Of a stretch of DNA of 64,000 bases, positions 1 to 12,169 are shown piece after piece; positions within the stretch are counted from its first letter, which is position 1, and each line of letters begins with the position of its first letter. This stretch comes from Platanthera guangdongensis. Taxonomy: Eukaryota > Streptophyta > Magnoliopsida > Asparagales > Orchidaceae. The notes below the pieces were generated by a model. The model ran no database searches, was not told where the DNA came from, and was given only the letters and a program-made list of their open reading frames with translations. Where the stretch lies: positions 88,906,564 through 88,970,563 of the forward strand of contig CM077166.1 of NCBI GenBank assembly GCA_039583875.1, given 5' to 3'. A program made the position numbers and the translations under genes.

Positions 1-42
1 ATATTTTTCTTAAGAATTAGGGTTTGTCGGTTTAGACAAGAC

Positions 43-50
43 TATTTATA
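43..50 (-). promoter_or_regulatory. TATA box of Copia-A 3' LTR
   Basis: TATAAATA on the minus strand lies about 120 bp downstream of the last palindrome of the U3 array. The same box occurs at 48229-48236 in the 5' LTR, and TATAAAA holds the same place in Copia-B. Its position fits the U3/R promoter. Confidence 0.7.
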
Positions 51-172
51 GGATCAGAAAGGATTAGACATAATTGAGTCATTATGAGAGACACGTGGAC
101 CAATCACGTCAAAGTTTATTAAGAAAACTGTTATTCTGGACTTAACGAATTTTCGGAAAAGTCGAAGTAAAA

Positions 173-928
173 TACTCGAGATATAAAGATTACTCGAGTA
201 CATGCAACACTACTCGAGTAGGTAGAAGATGACTACTCGAGTATATGAGAAGAACTACTCGAGAGGGAATGAGATAATTACTCAAGTACATGGAGTCAAC
301 TACTCGAGTAAGTAAGAAGAAAAGGAATCAGCTACTCGAGTAACAAAAAGAACATACTCGAGTACTTGAGTACTTACACGTGAGGTGGAGTAGATTACTC
401 GAGTAGTTAAGAAACTAATCGAGATAAAGACTTAGAAAATTTCTGGAACTGGAAAACTGGACTACTCGAGTATAGAAGTTGAACTACTCGAGACAAATAG
501 AACCACTCGAGTATATGGAGATTACTACTCGAGTAATTCACTTAGAGAAATTTTCTGGAATGGAATTCTGGATTTCACGAGTATAAACACTGGACTACTC
601 GAGTAGTAGGTGAACTACTCGAGTACATGACTTAGACTACTCGCGTAAGTGAGAACTACACGAGAGTAAGAATTCAACTACTCGAGACAGAAGATAAAAT
701 TACTCGAGTACTATACAGTACCACTCGAGTATTTAACTTAGAAAACTTTTGAGAAGAAAATTTCTGTAAACCCGAGAGGTAAAAGGAAACTACTCTAGTA
801 GTTGTCGTAACTACTCGAGAGCCATAATTAGACTACTCGGGATATATCTTAACTACTCGAGTAAGAGTATTATTACTCGAGTATAAACTCAGTAACTTAC
901 TCGAGTAAGTATAGAACTACTCGAGTAC
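173..928. repeat. U3 array of ACTCGAGT palindromes (Copia-A 3' LTR)
   Basis: About two dozen copies of TACTCGAGTA or one-base variants occur in roughly 755 bp, mostly 20-40 bp apart, with AT-rich unrelated spacers. The repeat is short and palindromic, so it reads the same on both strands. It lies in U3 upstream of the TATA box. Repeated palindromic LTR motifs are a known feature of Sireviruses; a regulatory role here is inferred. Confidence 0.9.
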
Positions 929-1253
929 TTTACTTAGGAAATTTTCTTGACCGAAGTTTCTCTTCTTCTAAGGTGAGACAAGCATCAAGTCTTTTCACTT
1001 AGTACTAGAGCTTGAATATGAAGTGTATCCCAATAGAGAGGCTACACATGAGTCAACACTTTGGAACACACAATGAGAGATTACATTGTATGGTCCGGTG
1101 TTTGGTGACCCATTGTAGACTGACATCGGTGTACACTTCGCATAAGATTCCTGCAAACACATAACTCAAACCAAGCATCAAAAACAACTTAATTCATCTT
1201 AGTTCACGTGTGACTTCATCAAATCTAGGTTAGTGTGGATACAATACCGAACA

Positions 1254-1265
1254 ATCTCCCCCTAT
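1254..1265 (-). other. Polypurine tract of Copia-A
   Basis: Minus-strand ATAGGGGGAGAT abuts the TG of the 3' LTR. This is the plus-strand priming site for reverse transcription. About 210 bp of non-coding leader separates it from the end of ORF3. Confidence 0.88.
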
Positions 1266-1475
1266 TTGTAGAAGTCAGAACCCTTTACACTAAGGTGTAT
1301 TATGGACATAAAAAGAATGCTAAGTATATAAAGCAGAGTAAGCAAGCAAAGGACTATGAAAAAGATAATAAGATCAAAAACTTAGAATTTTATAAGTGTA
1401 AATATTCAAAAAATGTCATTATCAACAAAAATCATTTCCACAACACATAAGTCCTTTTGGCTAGTTCTGATGATG

Positions 1476-3846
1476 CTATCTGTCCTGTTTCTCATGTTGT
1501 CTTCTTTGATAGCTGTAAGGCTTTGGATAATACTTTGGGGGTCTTGGAGGAGCAGTGGGATTGTTTCTTCCAAATTCTCTGTCACATAACCTTCTCTTGG
1601 TCATTGATTTCTCATATAACTCTCATTCCTGGGAACTGTAGTGAAAATTCCTGCTCACATGGTAGTCCATAACCAATTTGAGAGTGTCCAAAATGAGGGA
1701 CTTAGAAGTGGGAGACCATATCTCAGCAAATTCTTGAGATTTTCTTTTCTCAGGATCATAGACTGGAATGGACTTGCTAGCAGAAGGACCTTCACCATAC
1801 TTTCTTTTCTTCTTGGATGTTTGGATCTCAGGAGGAGCATGAAGGAATATATCTACAGGATCATCTTCCCAACCCTGAGTGTAGGAATCAGGAGAAGCAA
1901 TAGAGTCACCAGGCCTAGGAGAGAATGTGGGTTGAGGAGCTTGAACTGGAGCATCAGAAGCTAATGGATTCAGATGATGAGGAATAATATTAGGATCAGC
2001 AACAAATTCAGGAAGGATCTAGTTGTGCATCCATATAGTAGTGTCATAGGTGTAGAATTTGACACTCTGAATTTGAGCTAGGACATCATCATGAACTTCT
2101 TTCACTTTGACTTTCCATAGCTCTTGCATGGTAGCATCTGATTTTTCTAAATACTCTTTCACCAACTTCTCCCCCTTTCTGACTTCAACGGATAGCTGAG
2201 AGATTGCATCTTCTTTGAAAGTGCCAACCTCTTCACAGATTTTCATCTTTGTGGCTTCAGCTCTTTTGTCCAATTCCATCTGATTATTAGCAAGAGTCAG
2301 ACCTTGCTCCATCACTTGACCAACACTAGTAATGGTGTGGTCTAATGCTTTGCCACCAATTTGGACAGATGTTTGAGCTGATCAGTATTATGTTGAATTT
2401 CAGTAAATCCTCTGCTCATCTCAGTTTTTAGAGCAGTGACCTTATCAGTGATAGTCCTAATACAAGTATCAAAGTATGTTTTCTGCTCTTGAAGGAGAAG
2501 GACAATATGTGTCAGCAAATCTGTGGAGGGAGTAGCAGTTGTAGAAGGATTCGTAGAAGAAGATGAAACAGAAGGAAGAGGAGGAGCTACACAAGGAGCT
2601 ATTTCTGTAAGGGTAACAGAGCTCTAAGCTCTTATAGTTGTGATCATGGAATCCCCTTCATTAGTGACTGTAGGGATGGAGAAATTTAAATTCCTTAGAG
2701 GAGCTTCAACTGGCTCAGGTGATGTCTCATCTGAAATGAAGATGGTTTTTTCCTGCTCTTTGTGAGCATCAGGAGATTTAGCTGGAGACCTGGCTAGAGA
2801 TGTTTCTGGAGACTGTGCTGGAGATTGCACTGGAGTGGGGCCTTTCGGTATTTCAATGGATGGAGCTTTTGGAGATAGAGGAGGATGATGTAAATCTGCT
2901 ATCAATTCTGCTATCATCTCATTAATGCCAACTTCTCTGTAGAGTAGTGTATCTTGAAGTTGTTGATCTGAGGGAATGCCTTCTGGGTAATAGGTGGAGG
3001 TGTTGGTGCTGGAGGAGTTGGCATCCTGGCTGAAATAGAAGGAGTAGGCTCCCCCTCATTACCTGCACTAGAGGAGCTGGGGACCTGAGATGGAGAGGGA
3101 GATGGAGACCTGTCCTCTGTGTCAAGAACTTCAGTAACCTTAGCAGCTTGAGAAGGATTCTGAAACTTGAGCTCCCATCTTTGAATTGAGGAGATGGAGA
3201 CCTTCTTCATATGATGAAGGATACTTCCTTTAGAGAAGGTGAAGGTTTCTGGGTTGAACTCATGAAGGAGTAATGAAATGATCCTTGCATAGTTGGGGGA
3301 TTTAATGCTCTCCTTTATTTTGTTCGGGATAAGCAAGCCAAACTGAAAGGCTTTTCTACAGACTATGGCTTGCATCATTTCAAAGAAATACAGAGGGATA
3401 TCTCTTATGGAGTTTGTCTTACACAGAAGAATTTTTCCAATAATATCAACTAGCAGTTTACCTTCTGCATTCATGTCAGCCCTTCTATTGTATTTTGCAT
3501 CTGCAAAAATTCCACAAAATAAGCAAGTTCTGGCATACTATTCGTCACCCAGAAAATCATCTGCATCTAAAACTGGCAGCCGAAAATGTTGAGAAATAGA
3601 GGTTGAAGTAAGTTTGATCTTTAAACCTCTGACTTTGGATTTTAGAACTGTCCCGTGGCGCATCACTTTGACATTTCTGAAAACTTCTACAACGTCAGGG
3701 AAGAGGATTCGACATTGTTCTTGGAGAACGAAGGTTAATCCGATGGTGTCGAGCAAAATCATGAGATTGTGGAAGTTGTCGGATAGTTCTGCAATCCCGA
3801 CGGCGACTAATTCCGAACCCACACCGATTTTAGAGGAGGCGGCCAT
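1476..3846 (-). pseudogene. Copia-A ORF3 (Sirevirus env-like position), broken
   Basis: The reading frame starts at an ATG at 3846 with MAASSKIGVGSELVAVG and can be followed through frameshifts and stops to about 1476. It matches Copia-B ORF3 (57669-60082) throughout. The N-terminal ~190 residues form a folded-looking domain shared with 'putative plant transposon protein' sequences. A Pro/Ser-rich linker follows (about 2630-3100), then a charged coiled-coil-like stretch (about 2020-2600), then a basic, proline-rich C-terminus. I see no signal peptide or convincing transmembrane helix, so an envelope role is not supported. The function is unknown. Breaks occur near 3538, 2915, 2630 and 2035. 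Confidence 0.8.
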
Positions 3847-3942
3847 GATTCATAAGTCTTGGAGATTCAGAAACCCTAGATAGTTTCGGCGAGGTGAAGG
3901 AAACACGCGGCTTTGCAACTGATGGAGGAAGGCGAAGAGGAA

Positions 3943-4007
3943 GTCAGCTACTCGAGAGAGCGGAAATGATTTCGTGTAGGATATTTCCGGATTTTCATAT
4001 TTATATA
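3943..4007 (-). promoter_or_regulatory. Candidate internal promoter for Copia-A ORF3
   Basis: TATATAAATA on the minus strand (3998-4007) lies about 150 bp upstream of the ORF3 ATG, and a single CTCGAG unit (about 3950) follows it. Copia-B has TATAAAT 140 bp before its own ORF3 ATG, preceded by a full CTCGAG array. The conserved spacing is suggestive; promoter activity is inferred. Confidence 0.4.
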
Positions 4008-4047
4008 ACCCTTTGAACCTTGAGCCTTCTTGAAAATCCAACTTCTC

Positions 4048-5775
4048 CTAGTCTTCTTTGTTGAGCATCCCAAGTTATGTTTTGAAGAACAAGAACTTGG
4101 TATCATCCAGCGGCTTCGTAAAAATGTCTGTAATTTGACTATCTGTAGAGGCATATTGAAGGTCTATGTCCCCATGCTCCACATGCTCCTAGATGAAGTG
4201 ATACCTTAGCACTATATGCTTTATCCGACTGTGCGAGTCTGGGTTGTTGGCTATTGCTATTACGCTGGAAGAGTGGCAAAATAATGGAATCTTTTCAAAC
4301 TTCATGTTGTAGTCCTCAAACTGATTCTTTATCCAGAGTAACTGTGAACAACAAATGTCTGCAGAGATGTACTCTAACTCAGCCGTTGAAATTGCCACAC
4401 AGTTTTGCTTCTTGCTACTCCAGGAGATAAGCCTTCTTCCAAAGAATTGACATGTCCCGGAAGTGCTTTTCATGTTGTCTTTGCTCCCTGCAAAATCTGC
4501 ATCTGAAAAACCTATTAGTTCACTGTCAATACTTCTTGGGTACCATAAGCCAAGATTTGGCATACCTTTAAGGTATCTCAAAATCCGCTTCGCAGCAGCG
4601 TAGTGAGATTCCTTAGAGTTCACCTGAAATCTAGCATAGACATATGTTGAGAACATTATGTCAGGTCTACTTGCAGTAAGGTAAAGCAAGGATCCAATTA
4701 TGCTTCTGCACTTGGTTTCATCAAAAGGTTTCCCTTTTTCATCCTTGTCCAGAGACATAGTTGAACCCAGTAGAGTCCTCATCAAGGTTGTGTTCTCCAT
4801 TCCGAATTTTTTAATCTGCTCTTTGGTGAACATAGTCTGTGAGATGAAAATTCCATCTTCAGACTGTTTCACTTGAAACCCTAAGAAATACTTCAGCTCG
4901 CCTATACTGCTCATTTCAAACTTCCCTTGCATAAGTTTAGAAAACTTATTGCAGAGGTTGTCATCAGTAGAGCCAAAAATAATATCATCGACATGGATTT
5001 GCAATAGCAAAATCTTGCCTTTAATTTCCCTAAGAAATAATGTCTTGTCTATCTTTCCCCTTGTGAACTTGTTCTCAAGTAGAAAGGTAGACAAAGTCTC
5101 ATACCAAGCCCGAGGGGCTTGTTTCAGACCATATAAAGCTTTGTGCAGTAAGTAAACATAATCAGGAAAGTTAGAATCAACGAAACCTGGAGGTTGTTCC
5201 ATATACACCTCTTCCTTCATATCACCATTAAGGAAGGCAGACTTCACGTCCATCTGATAGACAGTGAAGCCTTTGATAGCAGCTTATGCTAGGAATAACC
5301 TTATTTCTCCATCCTTGCCACTGGAGCGTACGTCTGGTCGAAGTTGATTCCTTCTTCTTGACGATAGCCTTTTGCGACAAGTCTGGCTTTGTTCTTTACA
5401 ATCATTCCATCCTCATCCATCTTATTCTGTAGACCCATTTTGTCCCAATGACATTCTTACCTTTGGGTCTTGGAACAAGTTTCCATACTTTGCAGCGCTT
5501 GAACTGGTTTAGTTCTTCTTCCATCGTCATTATCCATGATACGTCTGAGTTTGCTTCCTTAAATTTCTTTGGTTCAACCTGCAAGAGAAAACTTAAATAT
5601 AGATTCTCATTAGTTGTACCTTTTCGAGTTCTGACACCATCCCGAGGATCTCCTATGATCTGGTCCATGGGAGGATCCTTCAGATGTCTGAGCTCTAGAG
5701 TCCTTGCATCTGGATTGTCTTCTATCACCGGAGTGACTTCTTCAACTTGGACAGTTTCTTCATCTTGATCATTAG
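4048..5775 (-). pseudogene. pol: Copia-A pol, reverse transcriptase and RNase H part
   Basis: The Ty1/copia RT is clear: a conserved run around KWVYR near 5430, the family hallmark [19 protein letters not shown] near 5200, and the catalytic box as HVDD (about 4984-4995). RNase H follows, with the SDADFAG-type catalytic region near 4490. The reading frame ends at the stop near 4048, after LGMLNKED as in Copia-B. RT copies the genomic RNA into cDNA and RNase H removes the template. The frame is broken near 5270-5400 and by a stop near 4188, and the upstream part is displaced to 25045 by Gypsy-A. Confidence 0.92.
5771..5775. repeat. Target-site duplication of Gypsy-A (ATTAG; partner ATCAG 25045-25049)
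   Basis: ATTAG precedes the left LTR and ATCAG follows the right LTR, with one transition between them. Removing Gypsy-A and one copy restores the order seen in uninterrupted Copia-B near 55380. Confidence 0.88.
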
Positions 5776-7552
5776 TGTCACAACCCGTATTTCCCCAACG
5801 AGCACGTCGTATCAGAGCAAGAGGAAAACGGGTTATGATGCCACGTCGTACAGGGGATAACTGCACACGCTCAGGAAACCCTTTACACTTACTAGACTAG
5901 ATTAAAATCACCAGTTATATGCAAGAAAACCGTTGAGTTTGATGGCCGTATCCCTCGGCCTAGTAGAGAAAAATGTTGTTGTACGCGGCGGAAAATAGTT
6001 GATGTTAGTTGTGATTTTTCCTTTATGCACTCTAGATTTATTATAACATAGGAAATCGTCTGTTTTTACGTGGTTTGGAAATACGTCTTAGTTGACCAAA
6101 ACATGTATGCATGACATAGAATAGTAGGTTTGGTTTAACTTTAAAATATCTAATGCAACCTAGCATAAATCCTTCCCAAGAGCAAGTAGACATCATCTCA
6201 TCCATATGAGTCATATTAGCAATGTAGCATTCATATGTAGCAAGTAAAGAAAACCACCAATGGGCGCCAACAACCTGACACGAACCCATTGGGGCGTATG
6301 TATGTCTGTACAATAAAGTAAAGAACTACCTCGCCCAACATGCTCGGCAAGCCCGACAAGCTCCACGTAAATTTCACCAAACTCTAGCCGCTCAACCGGC
6401 TACAACCTGCACCTGAGGCATTCAAGAAAGAACACCTCAGCAATTATCAAGGGTACAACATAGAGCATTAAGTTTATAAAATATGACGAAGGGGTTTACC
6501 GACCCCATAGCAATTTTCATATAAAACGAGTGGAAAGAACAGGGTGGAAACTAAGTGTCAAACACTGCCAACCCAACGAGTAAAACACACCAAGTGCGTA
6601 TTACAACCCTCATGCCCTGCCCAAACCTGCAGTAGCAACAAGACGACATATGACAACACCATAACCGTATAACCTCACACGTCGAACACATGCACTTGTG
6701 GTAGTGGTAAGTCATCAGTACTCAAGGGCTCAACGGTGGTAGCCCAGAAGTGCAACGCACCGGGCCAGATCGGGCCAAAACAGGTGCAACGCACCACAAA
6801 GCACAACCCCCCCTCTAGGGCAATAAACGGTGGACACCAAGGTATTACCACACTGCCCCCCTCACAGAGCAAGCAAATGACACCACACACCAAACGCACG
6901 ATGCGAGGTCAAAACTCTTCATAATCCAACCTCAAGACACTGACTACATCGTTCCCAAACATGACCACAAATCACCCAAGTTATAACTTGATAGAGTTTG
7001 GGTATCTACTTCACCATAAGAGAACTCCACAAGTAACAACGCCGACCAAACCAACAAGCTTATCATAACATGACTATGACATGAACCAGAAGGAATCACA
7101 TGAACAAGCAAAAAGTACATGAATGAGAAAGGTAAAGCTACATGAATAAAATTAAGAATTACAGGTATAAGAAAGAATTGAGCATAGGGAGATTAGATAA
7201 TTAGGCGGTAAGCATATAATACTTGAAGGAACAAGAGGATTTATGCTTGTGAGTACTAAACAAAAGTAAGAGTAACAAGACTAACATATTTAGACAAAAG
7301 TGAGGTGCAAAACAAGAAGAACAAGCTAGTAAAATTGAAAGGGCAAAGCTAGCTAAACTTGCACAATCAAAGAACAAGAAAACAAGATTGGCAATGGTGA
7401 AGAACACCGCTTGCCTGAACCGAGATGACACCGCGACGGCTGCTCCTCTCTGTCCTTCCCTTGCCTTAAATTTTCTCCCTTGCTTTCTCTTTGAGAATGA
7501 AGAAGAAGGTGAAGAAAGAGATAAGTGAGGAGGAAGAATCTCTTTCTCGATC

Positions 7553-7559
7553 TTATATC
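7553..7559 (-). promoter_or_regulatory. TATA box of Gypsy-A 3' LTR
   Basis: Minus-strand GATATAAGATC lies about 85 bp downstream of the palindrome array, followed by a CT-rich leader typical of a plant transcript start. The same sequence is at about 24019-24025 in the 5' LTR. Confidence 0.6.
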
Positions 7560-7641
7560 TTCCAGAACAGTGCTGGACCGTTTGATCCAGAATCAGAGAA
7601 ATGAACGGCATAAAAAAACTGGAGAAATTGATTTTCGGCCC

Positions 7642-8213
7642 TGACACGCCCTGTGACATGCCCGTGTCACAGGCCGTGTCACTTAAGCGGTGGGCAACCG
7701 CCTCACCTTCAAACAGTACACGGCCTGTGACACGCCCGTGTCACAGGCCGTGTCACTGAACACGCCTATCTACACGGCCGTGTCACACGATCGTGACACA
7801 GCCCACAGCACCCGCCAAATAACTCGAGAAGGACACAGCCTGGGGACACGCCCGTGTCCCAAGCCGTGTCACCCATACTCGACACTTGTCGAGCGAACTT
7901 CGTCGAGCGAACTTCGTCGACCGTGGGACATGTCATATGACAAGCCTGTGTCACAGGCCATGTACCCCTTCTCTCGACTCTCGACACTCGTCGAGTGAAT
8001 TTAGTCGAGCAAAGTTCGTCGAGAGCGGGACACGCCCTGTGACACGCCCGTGTCACAGGCCGTGTACCCCTCCTCTCGACACTCGATACTCGTTGAGTGA
8101 ACTTTGTCACCTAAAATCGTCGAACACCCGGGACATGCCCTGTGACACGCCCGTGTCACAGGCCGTGTACCCCGACACGCCCTGGGACACGGCCGTGTCC
8201 CAGGCCGTATCAC
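7642..8213. repeat. U3 array of CACGCCCGTG and TCGTCGA palindromes (Gypsy-A 3' LTR)
   Basis: About seven units of GTGACACG-CC-CGTGTCAC type (8-bp inverted arms) alternate with CTCGACACTCGTCGAG-type units over about 570 bp. Individual units vary by one or two bases. The array is in U3 upstream of the TATA box. Related core motifs occur in Gypsy-B, Athila-1 and LARD-1. Confidence 0.9.
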
Positions 8214-8590
8214 CCAAATGCACTCCAGGTCTTTGACCTCTTACACCTCTACCCTGCTACAAGAAACTGCAGCCATAATTTTGGCACCTGATGGGGTAAA
8301 AACCAGCAAACACGCTTTTATCTACTAACTCCACATCTTTGATACAAAATGCCATACAATCAACCCGTTTTGAGCAACACGACTCAGGCTCGAGAAAGTG
8401 CATGCATTCCCTAAGAGGCCTCACCGAGTCCCCAAAAATAGGCTCCGGCTTGCTGGGGAACCGTGCAACTAGGCTACCAAAACAGCCACTCGAAAGCCCG
8501 CGTGAAAACCATGCTCAAACAACGGTCAGAGCCAACGCAACACCCATTAAGCGTATGCAATCATTCAATGACAAAATTCGGGGCATTACA

Positions 8591-8605
8591 GTCACTCCCC
8601 CTAAC
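8591..8605 (-). other. Polypurine tract of Gypsy-A
   Basis: Minus-strand GTTAGGGGGAGTGAC directly abuts the 3' LTR and is the expected plus-strand primer. About 90 bp separate it from the end of pol. Confidence 0.88.
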
Positions 8606-8694
8606 AAAAAGTTTCGCCTCGAAACTTTTCAATACTTCGGATATCAAGTAAAGAAGTAATCAAACAAAAACACCAAGTCACATACCAGCTTAAT

Positions 8695-10293
8695 TTATGG
8701 GAACAAATGAGGGTGAGCGGCCTTCATCGTTGACTCAAGCTCCCACGTCGCGCTTTCCACATTCTGATTTTTCCATAGCACCTTGACCATAAGAATCTTC
8801 GTTTTCGGCAACACGCGATTTTGGGAGTCCAAAATACGGATGGGCATCTCTACATAAGAAAGGTTCGACGCCAACTGTGGCACAAAGTGCATAACTTGCT
8901 TGTCATTCTGCACACACTTTCGAAGTTGGCTGACATGAAACATGTCGTGAACAACAGGAAAGTTCACGGGTAGCTCGACTTTGTAAGCGGATACACCAAC
9001 CCGCGCAAGAATCTTGAAGGGACCCACAAATCTTGGGTCTAATTTGCGCTCTTTTCCAAACCTTTTAATTCCAACCATTGGGGAGACTTTCAGGAATACG
9101 AAATCCCCCACGACAAACTCTAACTCTGACCTTCGCCAGTTGGCGTACTTTTCATATCGCTCTTGGGCGATCCAGAGCTTCTCCCAAATAAGTCATACGG
9201 TAATTTCCATGTCCTCGAGCGCCTCTGGGCCCAACAAAGGACGCTCGCCAACCTCAGCCAAAAATAGGGGAGTCCGACATCGTCGCACATATAAGGCTTC
9301 GAACGGAGCCATTTGCAAGCTTTCTTGATAGCTCTTATTATATGCGAATTCCATAAGCCGCAAACGTTTATCCCATGCTCCGCCATACTCAAGAATGTAG
9401 CATCGAATCATATCTTCCATGATTTGGTTTACCCGTTCCGTTTGGCCATTCGTCTGAGGGTGGTAAGCAGTGGAATACCTCAAATCCGTCCCCAAACCCT
9501 CTTGTAGACTCTTCCAGAAACGAGAACTAAATCAGGAATCCCGGTCTGAAATGATATTAACTGGCACACCATGCAGTCAGATGATCTCGTTCAAATATAG
9601 CTCCGCTATTATCTTCATCGGATAGTTAACCTTAAATGGTATGAAGTGAGCACACTTGGTAAACCTATCCACGATCACCCATATGGAGTCATGTCCTCGT
9701 AGAGATCTTGGTAAGCCTGTAATAAAATCCATTGAAATGCTTTCCCACTTCCATGTTGGAATCTCCAAGGGCGTCAACTTCCCACCAGGCCTCCCATGAT
9801 CAGCTTTCCCCCGCTTGCAGGTATGACATTTAGATATAAATTGCGCTATATCACTTTTCATTCCATACCACCAGACAATTTGTTTCAAATCACGGTACAT
9901 TTTAGTTGAGCCTGGATGGTAGGCCATACTTGAGCCATGTGCTTCCCTACACACCATATATCGAATGTCTCCAACTGCGAGGACACAAAATCGACCGTGA
10001 TATTTTAACGTGCTTGCCCCATCAATAGCAAAATCTGGTAATTCACCTTTTTCAGTCCGAAGAAATAAATGTAAAAGATCAGTATCCTCCTTTTGATGTT
10101 GTCTTGCAAGCACCATCCATGAAGGTTCTTCTACTGCCGAATGACTTTGCGGTTCATATCTTCCCACGGAAATATCCATCAATAGGAATTCCACCACTAG
10201 ACGGTCGGCCGAAAGATTAAATAATTTACTTGTCTTCCGACTCAAAGCATCAGCCACAACATTAGCTTTCCCGGGATGATTCTGAATCTCCAC
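8695..10293 (-). pseudogene. pol: Gypsy-A pol, integrase with chromodomain-like C-terminus
   Basis: The integrase inserts the cDNA. The zinc-binding HHCC region ends in CHTCKRGK near 9820. The DDE core shows SMDFITGLPRS near 9730, SDRDS near 9535 followed by an in-frame stop, and NGQTERVNQIMEDM near 9430. The C-terminal part (8695-9111) has a DPRFVGPFKIL-type fold and then MVKVLWKNQNVESATWELE, which resembles a chromodomain. Breaks: a stop after ELYLNEII, a stop inside the second catalytic box, and frame changes near 9193 and 9111. The catalytic acidic residues are otherwise present. Confidence 0.92.
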
Positions 10294-10320
10294 ATCATAA
10301 TCAGCTACATATTCAAACCA

Positions 10321-11620
10321 TCACCGTTGGCACAGATTAAGTTCCTTTTGCGTGAAGACGTACTTCAAACTTTTATGATCCGTAAAGATTTTACACTGCG
10401 CGCCGTAAAGTAAGTGTCTCCACAACTTCAATGCAAATAGTACCGCTGCGAACTCCAAATCATGCGTCGGGTAGTTCTTTTCATGACTTTTCAACTGCCG
10501 AGACCCATATGCAATCACCTTTTTGTCTTGCATTAAAACAGATCCAAGTCCAACGTGCGACACATCCACAAAAACCTCATAATCTATCCCTTCTGTCGGT
10601 AATATCAACATAGGAGCGGTACATAATCTGTTCTAGAGTTCAAGAAACGATGCCTCACACTTGTCATTCCAATCAAACGCCACATTATTCTGGGTTAAGC
10701 GAGTCAAAGGTGCAGCTAAGGTAGCAAACCCTTCTACAAATCGACGATAATAGCCGGCCAATCCCAAGAAGCTCCGAATCTCCTTAGGTGTCTCCGGTCT
10801 GCTCCACTCCATGACTGCAGCAATCTTTTTGGGATCCACTGAAATTACATGTTGATTAATAACATGACCCAGAAATGCAACATGAGGCAACCAAAACTCG
10901 CATTTGCTTAGCTTGGTGAACAACTTTTGGTCTCGCAAAGTGGTCAACACCAATCGTAGATGATGTTCATGCTCCTCAGCACTGCGGGAGTAGAAAAGAA
11001 CGTCGTCCATAAAAACCACCACAAACCTATCCAAAAAGTCCTTGAACACCCGGTTCATCATATCCAAGAAGGCTGATGGTGCGTTGGTCAAACCAAATGA
11101 CATCACAAGAAATTCAAAATGGCCATGTCTCGATCGAAACGCAGTCCGCGGAATATCAGACTCCCGGACCTTTAGCTGATGATAGCCCGAGCGGAGATCA
11201 ATCTTCGAGAATACTGAACTACCACGCAGTTGGTCAAACAAATCATCAAATCTTGGCAGTGGGTACTTGTTTTTAATCGTCATCTTGTTTAACTCTTGGT
11301 AATCGATGCAAAGCCGCATCGACCCATCTTTCTTCTTCACAAATAACACAGGTGCACCCCAAGGTGATGAACTTGGCCTGATAAACCCCTTTGACAATAA
11401 ATCATCCAGCTGGGTACGCAACTCTGCTAGCTCACGCGGGGCCATTCTATACGGCGCTTTCGCAATAGGTCGCGTACCCGGCTCCAAATCAATGATAAAC
11501 TTGACATCACGATCAGGAGGAAGACCAAGAAGATCAGTAGGAAAAACATCTGGAAATTCACGCACAACAGGAATCTCCTCCAAACGCGGCAAAACAGCAC
11601 TAGTCCCCACAACTGAGACT
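10321..11620 (-). pseudogene. pol: Gypsy-A pol, reverse transcriptase and RNase H
   Basis: An RT of gypsy type is intact over 10633-11988: a [11 protein letters not shown] box near 11430, [16 protein letters not shown] near 11310, and the catalytic box [10 protein letters not shown] near 10990-11013, where most relatives have FIDD. RNase H (10321-10611) keeps its acidic positions in [18 protein letters not shown] and TDHKSLKY. A stop near 10633 separates RT from RNase H, and another ends the RNase H frame near 10321. Confidence 0.92.
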
Positions 11621-12060
11621 AGACAAGCAAAACAGTCAGAAACAAACAACGTCCGAACACATACCGCCGAAATCCCTCGAGAATCCTTGCATGAATCACC
11701 ATAAACACTTCCCGGATTACCATTGTCCTTGATAAAATCCAAGCATTTTCCTTTGCACTGGATGACGGCGTCATAGCGGGATAACCAGTCCATACCCAAG
11801 ATAACTTCAAAATCTTCCAAATCGATCACGTTCAAATCAGCCTTCGCTAAGAAATCCCCCAACAAAATGGGACAATCAAGAAGACCCCAGTCTGCAACCA
11901 CAGAAGCACCGGAAGGAAACATCACCAAAAAAGCATTCCCCACTCGATCTGGTGTCAAACGATACTGATCCACAAAGGTTTGAGCCACAAATGAATGGGT
12001 CGCGCCAAAATCGAAGAGAACACGCGCCCAACGGTTCTTTACCTTAAATTTTTCTATAAG
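11621..12060 (-). pseudogene. pol: Gypsy-A retroviral-type aspartic protease
   Basis: The fold is recognisable from [13 protein letters not shown] (near 12000) to [16 protein letters not shown] (near 11780), the typical end of plant gypsy proteases. The active-site triad reads D-F-G rather than the usual D-S/T-G, which should impair catalysis. The frame is open downstream into RT. Confidence 0.85.
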
Positions 12061-12169
12061 GGTTCATATGTATCTAAGAACTATGCTTAAGAGTCATAAA
12101 CAAAACGTGAACCAGAGGAAGGAATCAAAACTGAGATAACCTAAGGTGACATCTGAGATTCCTCTGAAG

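Larger units (their letters stand above)
1..1253 (-). repeat. 3' LTR of Copia-A, left end outside window
   Basis: On the minus strand the LTR starts with TGTTCGG just inside the polypurine tract and matches the 5' LTR of Copia-A (47691-49440 plus 38921-39111). The shared stretch covers the terminal inverted TG, the palindrome array and the TATA region. Only about 1.25 kb of an expected 1.95 kb is in the window. Confidence 0.93.
1..5775 (-). mobile_element. Copia-A (Sirevirus-like Ty1/copia), segment 1: 3' LTR, ORF3, RT/RNase H
   Basis: This is the 3' part of a minus-strand Ty1/copia element. Read right to left it holds the reverse transcriptase/RNase H end of pol, an additional ORF3, a polypurine tract and the 3' LTR, which runs off the left edge. 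It is the same family as the complete Copia-B at 49578-62240, with homologous LTR, gag, pol and ORF3. The segment stops at 5775 where Gypsy-A begins; Copia-A resumes at 25045, and the two halves match the contiguous Copia-B sequence near 55370-55390. Large size, ORF3 and a palindrome-rich LTR fit the Sirevirus (Maximus/SIRE) lineage. Confidence 0.95.
5776..8590 (-). repeat. 3' LTR of Gypsy-A (2815 bp)
   Basis: It runs from minus-strand TGTAATGCCCCG at 8590 to GGTTGTGACA at 5776 and matches 22244-25044 along its length. Read on the minus strand, U3 carries the CG-palindrome array, a TATA box follows, and then a CT-rich leader. The ORFs seen in it (for example around 7200-7660) are leader and R/U5 sequence rather than genes. 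Confidence 0.95.

Noticed and set aside
173..928. CRISPR-like spaced repeats
   Set aside because: The repeat core is only about 8-10 bp, palindromic and degenerate, the spacers vary in length, and the array lies inside a plant LTR. It is not a CRISPR array.
7201..7659. 152-codon ORF with hydrophobic segments in the Gypsy-A LTR
   Set aside because: It lies in the CT-rich transcribed leader of the LTR, the counterpart in the other LTR is broken differently, and no family is recognised.
7690..8236. ORFs encoding repeated RPVTRPCHRPC-type peptides in Gypsy-A LTRs (also 24220-24868)
   Set aside because: The peptide repeats are translations of the CG palindrome units, appear on both strands, and have no support as genes.
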